Assembly: GCA_022711465.1 (NCBI GenBank)
Contig: JAKLEZ010000002.1
Location: 62,001 to 126,000, forward strand
Origin: Planctomycetota bacterium
Lineage (GTDB): Bacteria; Planctomycetota; Phycisphaerae; UBA1845; PWPN01
Reading direction: 5' to 3'
DNA: 64,000 nucleotides
Shown one piece after another: positions 1-7,948 of this stretch (position 1 is its first letter; every line of letters starts with the position of its first letter). The notes under the pieces are model-generated. The model searched no databases, was not told where the DNA came from, and saw nothing but the letters and a program-made list of their open reading frames with translations. A program made the position numbers and the translations under genes.

Positions 1-1191
1 GGTTCCCTGCCTATCGCGGTCATGGGACTGGCCATGCTCAAAGGGCTGATGTTGTTGGTAGGGGCAATCGCGATTAGCCGCTTTGTCCTGCCCCTGCTGT
101 TCAAATGGGTGGCCAAGACGCCGGAAGTCCTGCTCCTCAGCGCGATCAGCTGGTGTTTCATGGTCTGTTACGCTGCCATCCTGCTTGGTTTCTCCGAGGC
201 GATGGGAGCCCTCATTGCAGGAGTCAGCATCGCTCAGTACCCCTACACAATCGACGTGGTGGCCAAGGTCCGTTCGTTGCGCGATTTCTTCGTGACCCTC
301 TTCTTCGTGTCCCTGGGTATGCTCCTGGAGATCCCCGCCGGCGGACAGGCCGCCTTGGCGGCGGCGATCGTCCTTGTGGTCATCGCCAGCCGGGTGCTGA
401 CCGTCTGGCCCGCGGTCCGTGTCGTAGGGTACGACGACCGCGTCGGCATCTTGAGCGCAATCCATCTGTCCCAGACCGGCGAATTCGGCCTCGTCGTGGT
501 GCTGCTCGGGGCTACACAGTACCGGCACGTCGCTTCAGATTCGGTGTCGCTGGTGATCATCCTCCTGTTGGTCACCTCGACGCTGTCCACCTATCTGCTG
601 CAGTTCAGCCATCCGATCGCCCTCCACACGATGCGGTGGATGAGCAAGCGCGGGTGGGCTCGTCGCAGACCCTCCGATTCGGTAGCGGCGAGCCCCGAGG
701 GCGACAAAGCCGTCATGCTGGTGGGCTGCTTTCGCACCGGCGCATTCCTCGTCCACAAACTCCGCAATCGCGATCTGCCCGTGGCCGTGATCGATTTCAA
801 TCCCCGCCTCCGCGATCAGCTCAATGCCCTGGGCGTGCCCTTTACCTACGGGGATATCAGCCACCTGGATACGCTGGAGCACGGCGGGGTGGAAAACGCC
901 AAAGCCCTGGTGGTTCCCATCTCGGACGATTTCCTCCGCGGAATCGACAACCCCCACCTGCTCAAGATGCTGCGCCGAGTCAATCCCCAGGCCAAGATCA
1001 TCGTGACCGCGACTTCCATCGAGCAGGCAACCAGGCTGTACGAGTTGGGAGCCGACTACGTGGTCCTCCCCGAACTGCTCAGCGCCGAGGCCATCATCGC
1101 CGCCATCGATGCCGCATTCGAGGGCCATACCGAGAGCCCCTTGCACAGCACCCCCGTCGAACTCGCCAAGTGCGCCTCCCTGAATCTATAG
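1..1191 (+). CDS. Monovalent cation:proton antiporter (CPA2/KefB-RosB type), C-terminal part
   Basis: The reading frame is open from base 1, so the gene begins left of the window; the ATG at 22 is internal. The visible 396 residues are the last transmembrane helices of a CPA2 antiporter (hydrophobic segments separated by the SLRDFFVTLFFVSLGM stretch typical of the family) followed from about residue 236 by a TrkA-N/RCK-N nucleotide-binding domain (VGCFRTG in place of the usual GxGxxG, then VIDFNP and YGDISHLDTLEH). Such proteins exchange K+ or Na+ for H+ across the inner membrane and are gated through the RCK domain. The first glycine-rich loop is atypical, so nucleotide binding is less certain. 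The gene is convergent with the next one, with 211 bp between them in which I see no terminator. Confidence 0.88.
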   Translation, partial: GSLPIAVMGLAMLKGLMLLVGAIAISRFVLPLLFKWVAKTPEVLLLSAISWCFMVCYAAILLGFSEAMGALIAGVSIAQYPYTIDVVAKVRSLRDFFVTLFFVSLGMLLEIPAGGQAALAAAIVLVVIASRVLTVWPAVRVVGYDDRVGILSAIHLSQTGEFGLVVVLLGATQYRHVASDSVSLVIILLLVTSTLSTYLLQFSHPIALHTMRWMSKRGWARRRPSDSVAASPEGDKAVMLVGCFRTGAFLVHKLRNRDLPVAVIDFNPRLRDQLNALGVPFTYGDISHLDTLEHGGVENAKALVVPISDDFLRGIDNPHLLKMLRRVNPQAKIIVTATSIEQATRLYELGADYVVLPELLSAEAIIAAIDAAFEGHTESPLHSTPVELAKCASLNL

Positions 1192-1402
1192 CCGCTGGGG
1201 CCACCCCAAACGCATCTCGGGAACGTCGCCAGCCGCAACCTCTCCGCCGGCTCGACCCGAACCAGCGGTGTGCAACCGAGACAGAAAAGGGCAAGAAACG
1301 TCCCCAGCAGCCTTGCGGCAGATCACCGGGAGCACCACGCCCGTCTGGCCGTCACGCCACGCTCCCCCACGCCTGCGAAAAACGCCTAACCTGAAGCGAT
1401 CG

Positions 1403-2740
1403 TTACGGGCTCTCCTTATGCCTGTCCGGCGGACCCATCCACCCGGCTTTGTTCGGGTCCCGTTCGACGACCGGAGCGTCGGTCAGCTTCTGCGGAAGAC
1501 TGCTGACGTAGCCCGGAATACCCCGGGCCGTGTCGGCCACCTCAATCAGGAAAGCATCGGGCATGGCCCCCGGGACCCTGGCTTCGTAGTAGTCGCCGCG
1601 GTTCTCCATGAGCCAATCGTACCACATCAGGTCGCTCCAGGTCGCATTGGTCGCGTAAACGTACCAGGCACGGACCAGCCGGATCTTCGCCTCGCTCTCG
1701 ATCTTCGCCCGATAGACATTGACCCCGGTGCGACGCTCGTGCCGGGGCTCGGTGATCCGGGTGATCGGCCGGCCGTCAAACACGTGGCTGACCCACATCA
1801 TGAAGTCAATGTACTGCTTCTCGTCGAAGTTCGAGTGATGGTAGTTGGGGATCAGCTCCACGGTCATCGGCCGCTTCAGCCGCTCCTGCATGATGTTGAC
1901 GTTGAACATCTTGTAGCCGCCTTCGTTCGTCGCCCCGATATAAAGCACCGGTACGTTGACCTGCTCCTGGAAGAAGGCGTGATGAAAACTCAGGTGCCAT
2001 TGAATCTGATCGGTGCGGTAGACACTCTCGTTGCCCATGATGACCACCCCGGCAACCCGCGAATCCATGGCCGCGGCAACCGTGGCGCTGCGTCCCCACT
2101 TGGAGTGGCCGCCGATGACGGTCTTCACCGCGTCAAGCCCCAGCATCTTCTCGAGCACGTCCATCGCCCGGATGTAGACCAGGGCCAGCTGGCAGTTCAT
2201 GTTGTAGTAGTTCTCGCCCGTCTTCTTCCGCATCCTCTCCAGCACCGCAATGTCCACTTCGGTTTCGCTGCCGTCGGCGTAGACACCCAGCCCCGCCATG
2301 ATCATGGTCGGATAACCGGTCCGCGCCGCGATCGGCTCGCCGTACAGACTGATGTGCGCCGGATGGGCAATCCGGCAGGGCCCCGCCACAATCACCGCCT
2401 TGCCACGCCGCTGAGACCCTTCAGGCAGCGAGTGGTCGGCTGGCGTGAAGATGACGAATGAGTGAAACCACTTCTGGTTCTCCAGTTCGAGACTGTGGAA
2501 GCGGCCGGTGATCTTGCGCAGTCTCTTCGAGGGTTCAGTGTCGCTCGCGACGATCTCGTCCGAGACAATGCTCAGGTCCATCGCGACCATGTCCTGCTTG
2601 ACCAGCGGATAGAGCTCCCGCGGCTTGGGCACGTTGCGGGAGGCTTCCTCAAAGTTGAACGGGGCCGTGGCCGGTTGTGTTGCCGGAGCGGCCATGCCCG
2701 GGCCGGCCAGCACCAGCCACGCCACGGCCAAGGCCATCAT
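1403..2740 (-). CDS. Exported PqaA-like alpha/beta hydrolase, copy 1
   Basis: A 445-residue protein with an N-terminal Sec signal (MMALAVAWLVLAGPGMA) and the overall layout of PhoPQ-activated pathogenicity-related (PqaA) proteins. The nucleophile elbow GGHSKWGRS puts the candidate catalytic Ser near residue 213; a TNE motif about 60 residues later stands where PqaA proteins usually have an acid, and IPNYHH supplies a candidate His. The natural substrate is unknown. I chose the ATG pair at 2740/2737 because the signal peptide starts there; upstream residues in the same frame look non-coding and overlap the previous gene. It starts 13 bp after the stop of the TIM-barrel-like gene, has only a weak Shine-Dalgarno, and is probably co-transcribed with it. 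It is a close paralog of the gene at 4106-5470. Confidence 0.8.
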   Translation of the reverse strand: MMALAVAWLVLAGPGMAAPATQPATAPFNFEEASRNVPKPRELYPLVKQDMVAMDLSIVSDEIVASDTEPSKRLRKITGRFHSLELENQKWFHSFVIFTPADHSLPEGSQRRGKAVIVAGPCRIAHPAHISLYGEPIAARTGYPTMIMAGLGVYADGSETEVDIAVLERMRKKTGENYYNMNCQLALVYIRAMDVLEKMLGLDAVKTVIGGHSKWGRSATVAAAMDSRVAGVVIMGNESVYRTDQIQWHLSFHHAFFQEQVNVPVLYIGATNEGGYKMFNVNIMQERLKRPMTVELIPNYHHSNFDEKQYIDFMMWVSHVFDGRPITRITEPRHERRTGVNVYRAKIESEAKIRLVRAWYVYATNATWSDLMWYDWLMENRGDYYEARVPGAMPDAFLIEVADTARGIPGYVSSLPQKLTDAPVVERDPNKAGWMGPPDRHKESP

Positions 2741-2753
2741 GACGACCGGCGAC

Positions 2754-3998
2754 TTACCCGTCGAACCGCTTGGTCTGTTCGTAGACCGCCTGGATGTTCC
2801 GCGGCGACATCGCGTTCGGATTATAGAAAAGCACCCCCGCAATGTTCTTGCCCGGATAATCAAGCACCCAGCCGGTCCGCTCGGCAATGCTCTCCGGTGT
2901 CTGAATCCAGAGTCGATAGTTGGTCGGGCGAACGTCCCGGGCGGAGAAGTGCAGCACGCAGCGGTTCGGCTCCAGGAAACGCAGTTTTTCATAGAACCTC
3001 TCCTTGGTAATGGGAAAATGAAACGTGTGCGGCAGCAGATGGTCGAAGCCGCAGCCCGGGAGCATCTTCGGATCGTGCCCCCAGTCCTTCGCACACGAGG
3101 TGTGCAGCCACACTCCCATCTTGGGCCGGATACGGCGAATGTGCTCCACGTACTTCTTCAACAGCCCGCCAATGTGCCGCTTGGCCCATGCGTAGCGGTC
3201 GTCCTCCGTTGCCTCCAGCAGGAGCTTGCCCGTGTCGGCCTGGTACCGCCTCTGCGTGTGGGGACAAAAGCAGTCGCAGGACGCCAGGTGTTCGAAGACA
3301 TAGCTGGTCAGGTTGGGATGGGAGTAGTAGCCCAGCAGGTCTGCAATCTCATCAAGGCCCGCCTGCCACGAGCCCGGCGCGTCCGGGCAGAAAGTCCAGC
3401 TCGGTTTGGACGGCGGCTGGCCGGCTTGCGGACGCTTCTCGTAGTGGGCGGCGTCCGGATAGCCCCGGCGGAGCTTGTCGGGATTCCAGATGCCCCAGTT
3501 CATGATCATCTGGACCTTGATGCCCCGCTGGGCCGCTGCCTCGATCACCTCGCGAACATACTCCGTTTCCGGCCGGCCGTTGATCGCGGTGGAATCCCAT
3601 AGGTGCCTCAGCTTCGGGTTCTTCACCGGCCAGCAGTAACCGTCGTGATGGGGGTCAAAGTACGTGTAACTGATCATCTGCAGGCTCAGCAGGTTCATGC
3701 GATAACGGGCCATGTCGTCCACCAGACGCATCATCTCGTCGCGGGTCAGCCCGCCGGGTGCCTTCGCCTGATAGGTGACACCTACCTGCCAGCCGACGTA
3801 CTTGAACCGCCCCCGGGACGATGCGGCCGCTGCGGAAGCCGGCGCCGAGGTCGGTTCGGCGATCGCCGCCCCGGCCGGCCCCAGACCAATCCGCTCAACG
3901 CCCAAAGCGGCCAGGGCTCCGTACGACACGCTGGCTAGCAAACGGCGACGACTGATGACCGACGCCTCGGCGTCAGAACGCGGCAAGGAGTTGTACAT
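2754..3998 (-). CDS. Tat-exported TIM-barrel-like protein, glycosidase-like, function unknown
   Basis: 414 residues. A twin-arginine-type leader (ISRRRLLAS, residues 16-23, then a hydrophobic Ala-rich stretch) predicts folded export. The mature part has the pattern of a (beta/alpha)8 glycosidase-like barrel: MNLLSLQMISYTYFDPHHDG, QMIMNWGIWNP and a WLHTSC strand, with a CDCFCPHTQ cysteine cluster near residues 241-248 that recalls the CxCxxC loops of DUF4838-type glycosidase-like proteins; a related loop occurs in the protein at 37927-38967. No catalytic pair can be named from sequence alone. The start is well supported by a strong AGGAGGT Shine-Dalgarno. It sits between the two PqaA-like hydrolases on the same strand (107 bp after one, 13 bp before the other), suggesting a joint role on an extracytoplasmic substrate. 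Confidence 0.8.
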   Translation of the reverse strand: MYNSLPRSDAEASVISRRRLLASVSYGALAALGVERIGLGPAGAAIAEPTSAPASAAAASSRGRFKYVGWQVGVTYQAKAPGGLTRDEMMRLVDDMARYRMNLLSLQMISYTYFDPHHDGYCWPVKNPKLRHLWDSTAINGRPETEYVREVIEAAAQRGIKVQMIMNWGIWNPDKLRRGYPDAAHYEKRPQAGQPPSKPSWTFCPDAPGSWQAGLDEIADLLGYYSHPNLTSYVFEHLASCDCFCPHTQRRYQADTGKLLLEATEDDRYAWAKRHIGGLLKKYVEHIRRIRPKMGVWLHTSCAKDWGHDPKMLPGCGFDHLLPHTFHFPITKERFYEKLRFLEPNRCVLHFSARDVRPTNYRLWIQTPESIAERTGWVLDYPGKNIAGVLFYNPNAMSPRNIQAVYEQTKRFDG

Positions 3999-4105
3999 TG
4001 CTTGACCTCCTCATGACCGTGAAGTGATGCCCACAAGACCCCCCCCGGCCTATCGCGCCGCCGTCGCCGCCACAATCGAGGCGCGTCGCCCCGTTTCGCC
4101 CCCCA

Positions 4106-5470
4106 TCATTCTCCCTTCCCCTCTCGCCTCTCCGGCGGACCCATCCACCCGGCTTTGCTCGGATCGCGCTCCACGACCGGCACATTCGTCAGCTTTCGCG
4201 GCAGGCTCGTCACGTAGCCCGGAATGCCCTGGGCCGTGTCTGCCACCTCGATCAGGAAGGCATCGGGCATGGCCCCGGGTACCCGGGCTTCATAGTACTC
4301 GCCCCGGTTCTCCATCAGCCAGTCATACCACATCAGGTCGCTCCAGGTCACGTTAGTCGCATAGACATACCAGACACGCACCAGCCGGATCTTCGCCTGG
4401 CTCTCGATCCTCGCCCGATAGATATTGACTCGATCGCGACGCTCGTGCTGGTACTCAGTGATCCGGGTGATCGGCCGGCCGTCGAACACGTGACTGACCC
4501 ACATCATGAAGTCAATGTACTGCTTCTCCTCAAAGTTGTAGTGATGGTAGTTCGGAATCAGCTCGACGGTCATCGGCCGCTTCAGCCGCTCCTGCATGAT
4601 GTTGACGTTGAACATCTTGTAGCCGCCTTCGTTCGTCGCCCCGATGTAAAGCACCGGTACGTCGACCTGTTCCTGGAAGAAGGCGTGATGGAAACTTAGG
4701 TGCGGCTCGAGCCGGTCGGTGCGGTAGACGCCCTCGTTGCCCATGATCACCACCCCCGCGACCCGCCCGTCCATGGCCGCAGCGACCGTCGCACTGCGCC
4801 CCCGCTTGGAGTGACCGCCAATCACCGCCTTCACCGTGTCGAGTTTCAACACCTTCTCGAGAACGTTCATCGCCTGGATGTATACCAATGCCAGCTGGCA
4901 GTTCATGTTGTAGTAGTTCTTGCCCGTCTTCTGCCGCATCCGTGACAGCACGGCGATGTCCGCCTCAATGTCGCGGCCATCGGCGTAAACGCCCGGACTC
5001 AAGACGACCATGGTCGGATGGCCGGTCCGAGTGACAATCGGCTCGCCGTACATTTCGACGTGCCCGGGATACGAAACCCAACCCGGCGACGTGACGATGA
5101 CAACCCTCCCCTTGCGCTCGGGCGTCTCATTCACCGTGTTGTCCGCGGGCGTGAAAAGCGTGAATGGGTGAATCCACTCCTTGTCCTCCAGCTCGATGCT
5201 GTTGAAACGGCCCGTGATCTTGCGGAGCCTCTTCGACGGATCACTGTCACTGGGCACAATCTCGTCCGAGAGGATCTCCAGGTCCATCGCGACCATGTCC
5301 TGCTTGACCAGCGGATAGAGTTCCCGCGGCTTGGGCACATCACGAGACGCCTCTTCAAAGTCGAACGCCTTCGCGCTGGCCGGCGGCTCGGCCAGGCCAG
5401 GACTGCTCCACGCCGTCCAGGCCACGGCCAGCGTGATGCTCACGATCCACAACGTCACCGTGCGCTTCAT
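4106..5470 (-). CDS. Exported PqaA-like alpha/beta hydrolase, copy 2
   Basis: 454 residues with an N-terminal Sec signal (MKRTVTLWIVSITLAVAW...). It is collinear with the paralog at 1403-2740 over its whole length, including GGHSKRGRS (candidate nucleophile Ser about residue 221, and here the SKRG seen in classical PqaA proteins), GATNEGGYKM and IPNYHH. The family is an alpha/beta-hydrolase fold of poorly known substrate. I chose ATG 5470 because an AGGAGAG Shine-Dalgarno lies 6-7 nt upstream and the signal peptide begins there; an ATG at 5500 would add ten residues ahead of it. It is the first gene of a probable three-gene minus-strand unit. Parts of the DNA are identical to copy 1 for 80 nt, consistent with tandem duplication or gene conversion. 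Confidence 0.82.
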   Translation of the reverse strand: MKRTVTLWIVSITLAVAWTAWSSPGLAEPPASAKAFDFEEASRDVPKPRELYPLVKQDMVAMDLEILSDEIVPSDSDPSKRLRKITGRFNSIELEDKEWIHPFTLFTPADNTVNETPERKGRVVIVTSPGWVSYPGHVEMYGEPIVTRTGHPTMVVLSPGVYADGRDIEADIAVLSRMRQKTGKNYYNMNCQLALVYIQAMNVLEKVLKLDTVKAVIGGHSKRGRSATVAAAMDGRVAGVVIMGNEGVYRTDRLEPHLSFHHAFFQEQVDVPVLYIGATNEGGYKMFNVNIMQERLKRPMTVELIPNYHHYNFEEKQYIDFMMWVSHVFDGRPITRITEYQHERRDRVNIYRARIESQAKIRLVRVWYVYATNVTWSDLMWYDWLMENRGEYYEARVPGAMPDAFLIEVADTAQGIPGYVTSLPRKLTNVPVVERDPSKAGWMGPPERREGKGE

Positions 5471-5603
5471 GAGACTCTCTCCTGTCGCGGCAGACGGCAT
5501 CTCCGCACTCCGTCCGTATCACTCTGCCCAGTATCCTTGCCGCGGCGGGAAAACGCAACGCGAGAAATGCCCCAAGGAGGCTCTGGAAACCCGGGAGAAA
5601 CGG

Positions 5604-5864
5604 TCAACCATGTGTGCCTTCCCGACAGAATCGGAGAACTGCGGTCCCGGCGGCACCGGCCTCGAAGGACGCCCAGTCACCCGTCACCGTCGTGAGACCG
5701 CTGGCCGATCGTGCCTCCGCCGACACCGGGACATCGGACGTGTTCTGTACGTGGAGGCTCAGCCAACCATGAAGAGAATCTCCCTGCCGCCAGGCCTCGC
5801 CCGATCGGCCGTGCATCGGAAAGTGCCGATCAGGGTCCGCTGCCGGCTGGATCGGTTGATTCTG
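5604..5864 (-). pseudogene. Possible remnant of a beta-sandwich domain gene
   Basis: Minus-strand frame open between a TGA at 5867-5865 and a TGA at 5606-5604. It encodes about 86 residues that read like a real beta-rich domain (GWLSLHVQNTSDVPVSAEAR, then GDWASFEAGAAGTAVLRF), similar in texture to the alpha-galactosidase NEW3 or CARDB-type sandwiches of secreted planctomycete enzymes. There is no Shine-Dalgarno, and the upstream sequence on this strand is antisense to the gene at 5898-6410. It could be the 3' stub of a decayed exported enzyme or a chance frame. The rest of 5471-5897 holds nothing else I can support. Confidence 0.3.
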
Positions 5865-5897
5865 TCACGGCCAAAAGGCTGTGCGACCGAGGAGGCT

Positions 5898-6410
5898 ATG
5901 ACCAGACGACTGAGGCTGACCGAACGGTACGGCATCTCCGCGGCCGCCTTGAAACGATACGCCCGCCAGCTCGAACGGTGTTTGCGCCCTGTGGTGGCAG
6001 CGCAGCTGACGGCCGCCATGCTCGGTTGCCTGCCCGCCGAGTATCGTCGCCAGATCACCGACGGCGGGCAGATGCTGCTGCTCAGCAAGGTCGTGCAAGC
6101 CTTGACCGGTCCACAATCGGCGGACAAGGAACCGCCTCGCGAGACACTGTCCGTCGCCGATCTGGCCAGACTGGCGGCCGTCGTGAGGGCCGCGGGCTCG
6201 CCCTCAACCTCCGGGCATAGACCGGGACACGATGACGGCAAAAGCCGGGGGCGGGGCAGGCGAGATGCCGAACAGGCATCGAGGAATCCCGGCGCATTGA
6301 GCAGAGCGGTGCGGCTCCTGTACGGCCTGTCCTGGCCACTGCCCTCCGCCAGCTCAGAGCAGCGGAGAAGCGAGACGGGCGAGACCGAGGAGAAGACTCT
6401 CGCCGGTTGA
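5898..6410 (+). CDS. Small helical protein of unknown function
   Basis: 170 residues starting at an ATG preceded by a good GAGGAGG Shine-Dalgarno with a 3-4 nt spacer. I do not recognise the family. The first 65 residues look like a compact helical region (LTERYGISAAALKRYARQL, then a conserved-looking LGCLPAEYRRQITDGGQ), with a weak helix-turn-helix flavour; the last 60 residues are low-complexity and rich in Ser, Gly and Arg. An alternative in-frame ATG at 5769 would add 43 residues but has no good ribosome-binding site. The 3' end overlaps the convergent cardiolipin synthase gene by 57 bp, which is unusual and lowers confidence in the C-terminal part. It is flanked by the possible remnant at 5604-5864. 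Confidence 0.5.
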   Translation: MTRRLRLTERYGISAAALKRYARQLERCLRPVVAAQLTAAMLGCLPAEYRRQITDGGQMLLLSKVVQALTGPQSADKEPPRETLSVADLARLAAVVRAAGSPSTSGHRPGHDDGKSRGRGRRDAEQASRNPGALSRAVRLLYGLSWPLPSASSEQRRSETGETEEKTLAG

Positions 6411-7799
6411 GCGGCTCGATACGCTCCTGCGCTTGATGTGCCGCGACTGGGCCCGAAGAGTCTCGAAATCACGGTACAAGTCATCGGCCAGATCGGTACT
6501 GTACAGGATCGTGGTCAACTCGAAATTCACGCGAAAACTACGCTCGTCGACATTCGCCGAGCCCACCATCGCCCAGCTTCGGTCAATCACCATGACCTTC
6601 GAGTGAAGCATGGTGTGATCATGCTCGTAGATCTGCACGCCGGAGCCGATCAGGTCTTTGTAGAAACTCCTCCCCGCCCATAGGACGATACGGTGGTCCG
6701 AGCAGGCCGGAACCAGCAGCCGAACCTGGACCCCGCGGAAGGCCGCCGACCGCAGGGCGAGAATCATCGCCCGGTCGGGAACGAAGTAGGGGGTGATGAT
6801 CGAGATCGATTCGCGGGCGGCGCTCACCGCGGCAAACAGCAGCTGGTGCATGACATCCTCGCGCTGGTCCGGTCCGGAAGGAACAACCTGGACAACGTGG
6901 GATCCGGCCGCCTCGGTCCGAGGAAAATGGCGATCGTCGAGTAGGCTCTTCTTGGTCGTGTAGTGCCAGTCGCGGGCAAAAACCTCCTGAAGATCGCGAA
7001 CCCCCGGGCCGACAATGCGAAGGTGCGTGTCACGCCAGGGCCCATACTTGCGACGCTTGCGACCACGGTATTCGTCGCCGATGTTCTGGCTGCCGGTGAA
7101 GCCGATCTGACCGTCGATCACCGCAATCTTGCGGTGATTGCGAAAGTTGGCCCGCCATCGGCTTCGCCAGGGAACCACCGGCAGGCAGAAGGCGACCTGG
7201 ACCCCGGCGTCCTTGAGCGGTTGGATGAACCGCCTCGACAGCCGCCAGCAGCCGACAAAATCAAGCAGCAGCCGGCAGTGCACCCCCTCGCGGGCCTTCT
7301 CGATGAGCAGCGCCCGAAACCGCCGGCCCGTCTGGTCGGGCTGAAAAATGTAGTACTCGAGATGAACGTGAGAACGGGCACCACGGATCGCAGCCTCGAG
7401 CTGATCATAGGTCTCGTCCGCATCATAATAGAGCGTCACGACGTTGCCACCAATCGGAAACGATGCGGCCAATCGGTCGGTCAGCTTGACCAGCGGTTGC
7501 AGTCCCTCCGGAGCCTCCGCGGGAGTGAAGAAATACTTGGCCTGTGGGGGATGCGTCGGGTCGGCCGACACGGCTCGGATCCGCCGGCGACTGCGACGCC
7601 GGCGAAAACGGTGCCAGTCGCGCCGAGGCTCACCCAGCGCGAGGAAGAGCACCAGCCCGAGCCCCGGAAGGAGCAGCAGGGCAAGAATCCACGCAAGCAT
7701 CGCACGCGGCTCGCGCGGCCGGCGGAGAATCGACAGGATCGCCACGACCGCCGCCGCTTCACAGCCTACCGTCAGGATGGTCCAGAGCCAGGTGAGCAT
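6354..7799 (-). CDS. cls: Cardiolipin synthase
   Basis: 481 residues, the usual length for bacterial ClsA-type enzymes. Two N-terminal membrane segments (residues 1-25 and 34-56) anchor it in the inner membrane. Two phospholipase-D HKD motifs are complete: HRKIAVID (H222, K224, D229) followed by GSQNIGDEY, and HSKVMVID (H399, K401, D406) followed by GSANVDERS. The family joins two phosphatidylglycerols to give cardiolipin and glycerol. An arginine-rich stretch at residues 59-76 follows the second membrane segment, as in many Cls proteins. ATG 7799 lacks a strong Shine-Dalgarno (TGGTGA only) but begins exactly at the first membrane helix. The gene lies 149 bp downstream of the GH127 gene on the same strand and is probably independent. 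Confidence 0.93.
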   Translation of the reverse strand: MLTWLWTILTVGCEAAAVVAILSILRRPREPRAMLAWILALLLLPGLGLVLFLALGEPRRDWHRFRRRRSRRRIRAVSADPTHPPQAKYFFTPAEAPEGLQPLVKLTDRLAASFPIGGNVVTLYYDADETYDQLEAAIRGARSHVHLEYYIFQPDQTGRRFRALLIEKAREGVHCRLLLDFVGCWRLSRRFIQPLKDAGVQVAFCLPVVPWRSRWRANFRNHRKIAVIDGQIGFTGSQNIGDEYRGRKRRKYGPWRDTHLRIVGPGVRDLQEVFARDWHYTTKKSLLDDRHFPRTEAAGSHVVQVVPSGPDQREDVMHQLLFAAVSAARESISIITPYFVPDRAMILALRSAAFRGVQVRLLVPACSDHRIVLWAGRSFYKDLIGSGVQIYEHDHTMLHSKVMVIDRSWAMVGSANVDERSFRVNFELTTILYSTDLADDLYRDFETLRAQSRHIKRRSVSSRSTGESLLLGLARLASPLL

Positions 7800-7948
7800 G
7801 ATTCACCAGTCGATCACCGGCCTGGCTGTCCCTTGCCTTCTCGCCTGCACGCCGGATGCCAACAGCCCCTGAGCATTCCTGCGAAGGAGGCCTTCAATGT
7901 CGTCCACACGGAGTCCAAGCCCCAGTGCCGACGGCCGCACCCCTTCGC

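Noticed and set aside
105..1394. Open frame of about 430 codons overlapping the antiporter gene
   Set aside because: Arg/Pro-rich composition and no motif; it is the +2 shadow of the antiporter frame.
1268..2461. Plus-strand open frame over the first PqaA-like gene
   Set aside because: Antisense to a gene with a signal peptide and a paralog nearby; no motif of its own.
2741..3094. Upstream extension of the first PqaA-like protein
   Set aside because: The frame is open but overlaps the previous gene's coding region and reads Arg/Ser/Cys-rich; the signal peptide starts at 2740.
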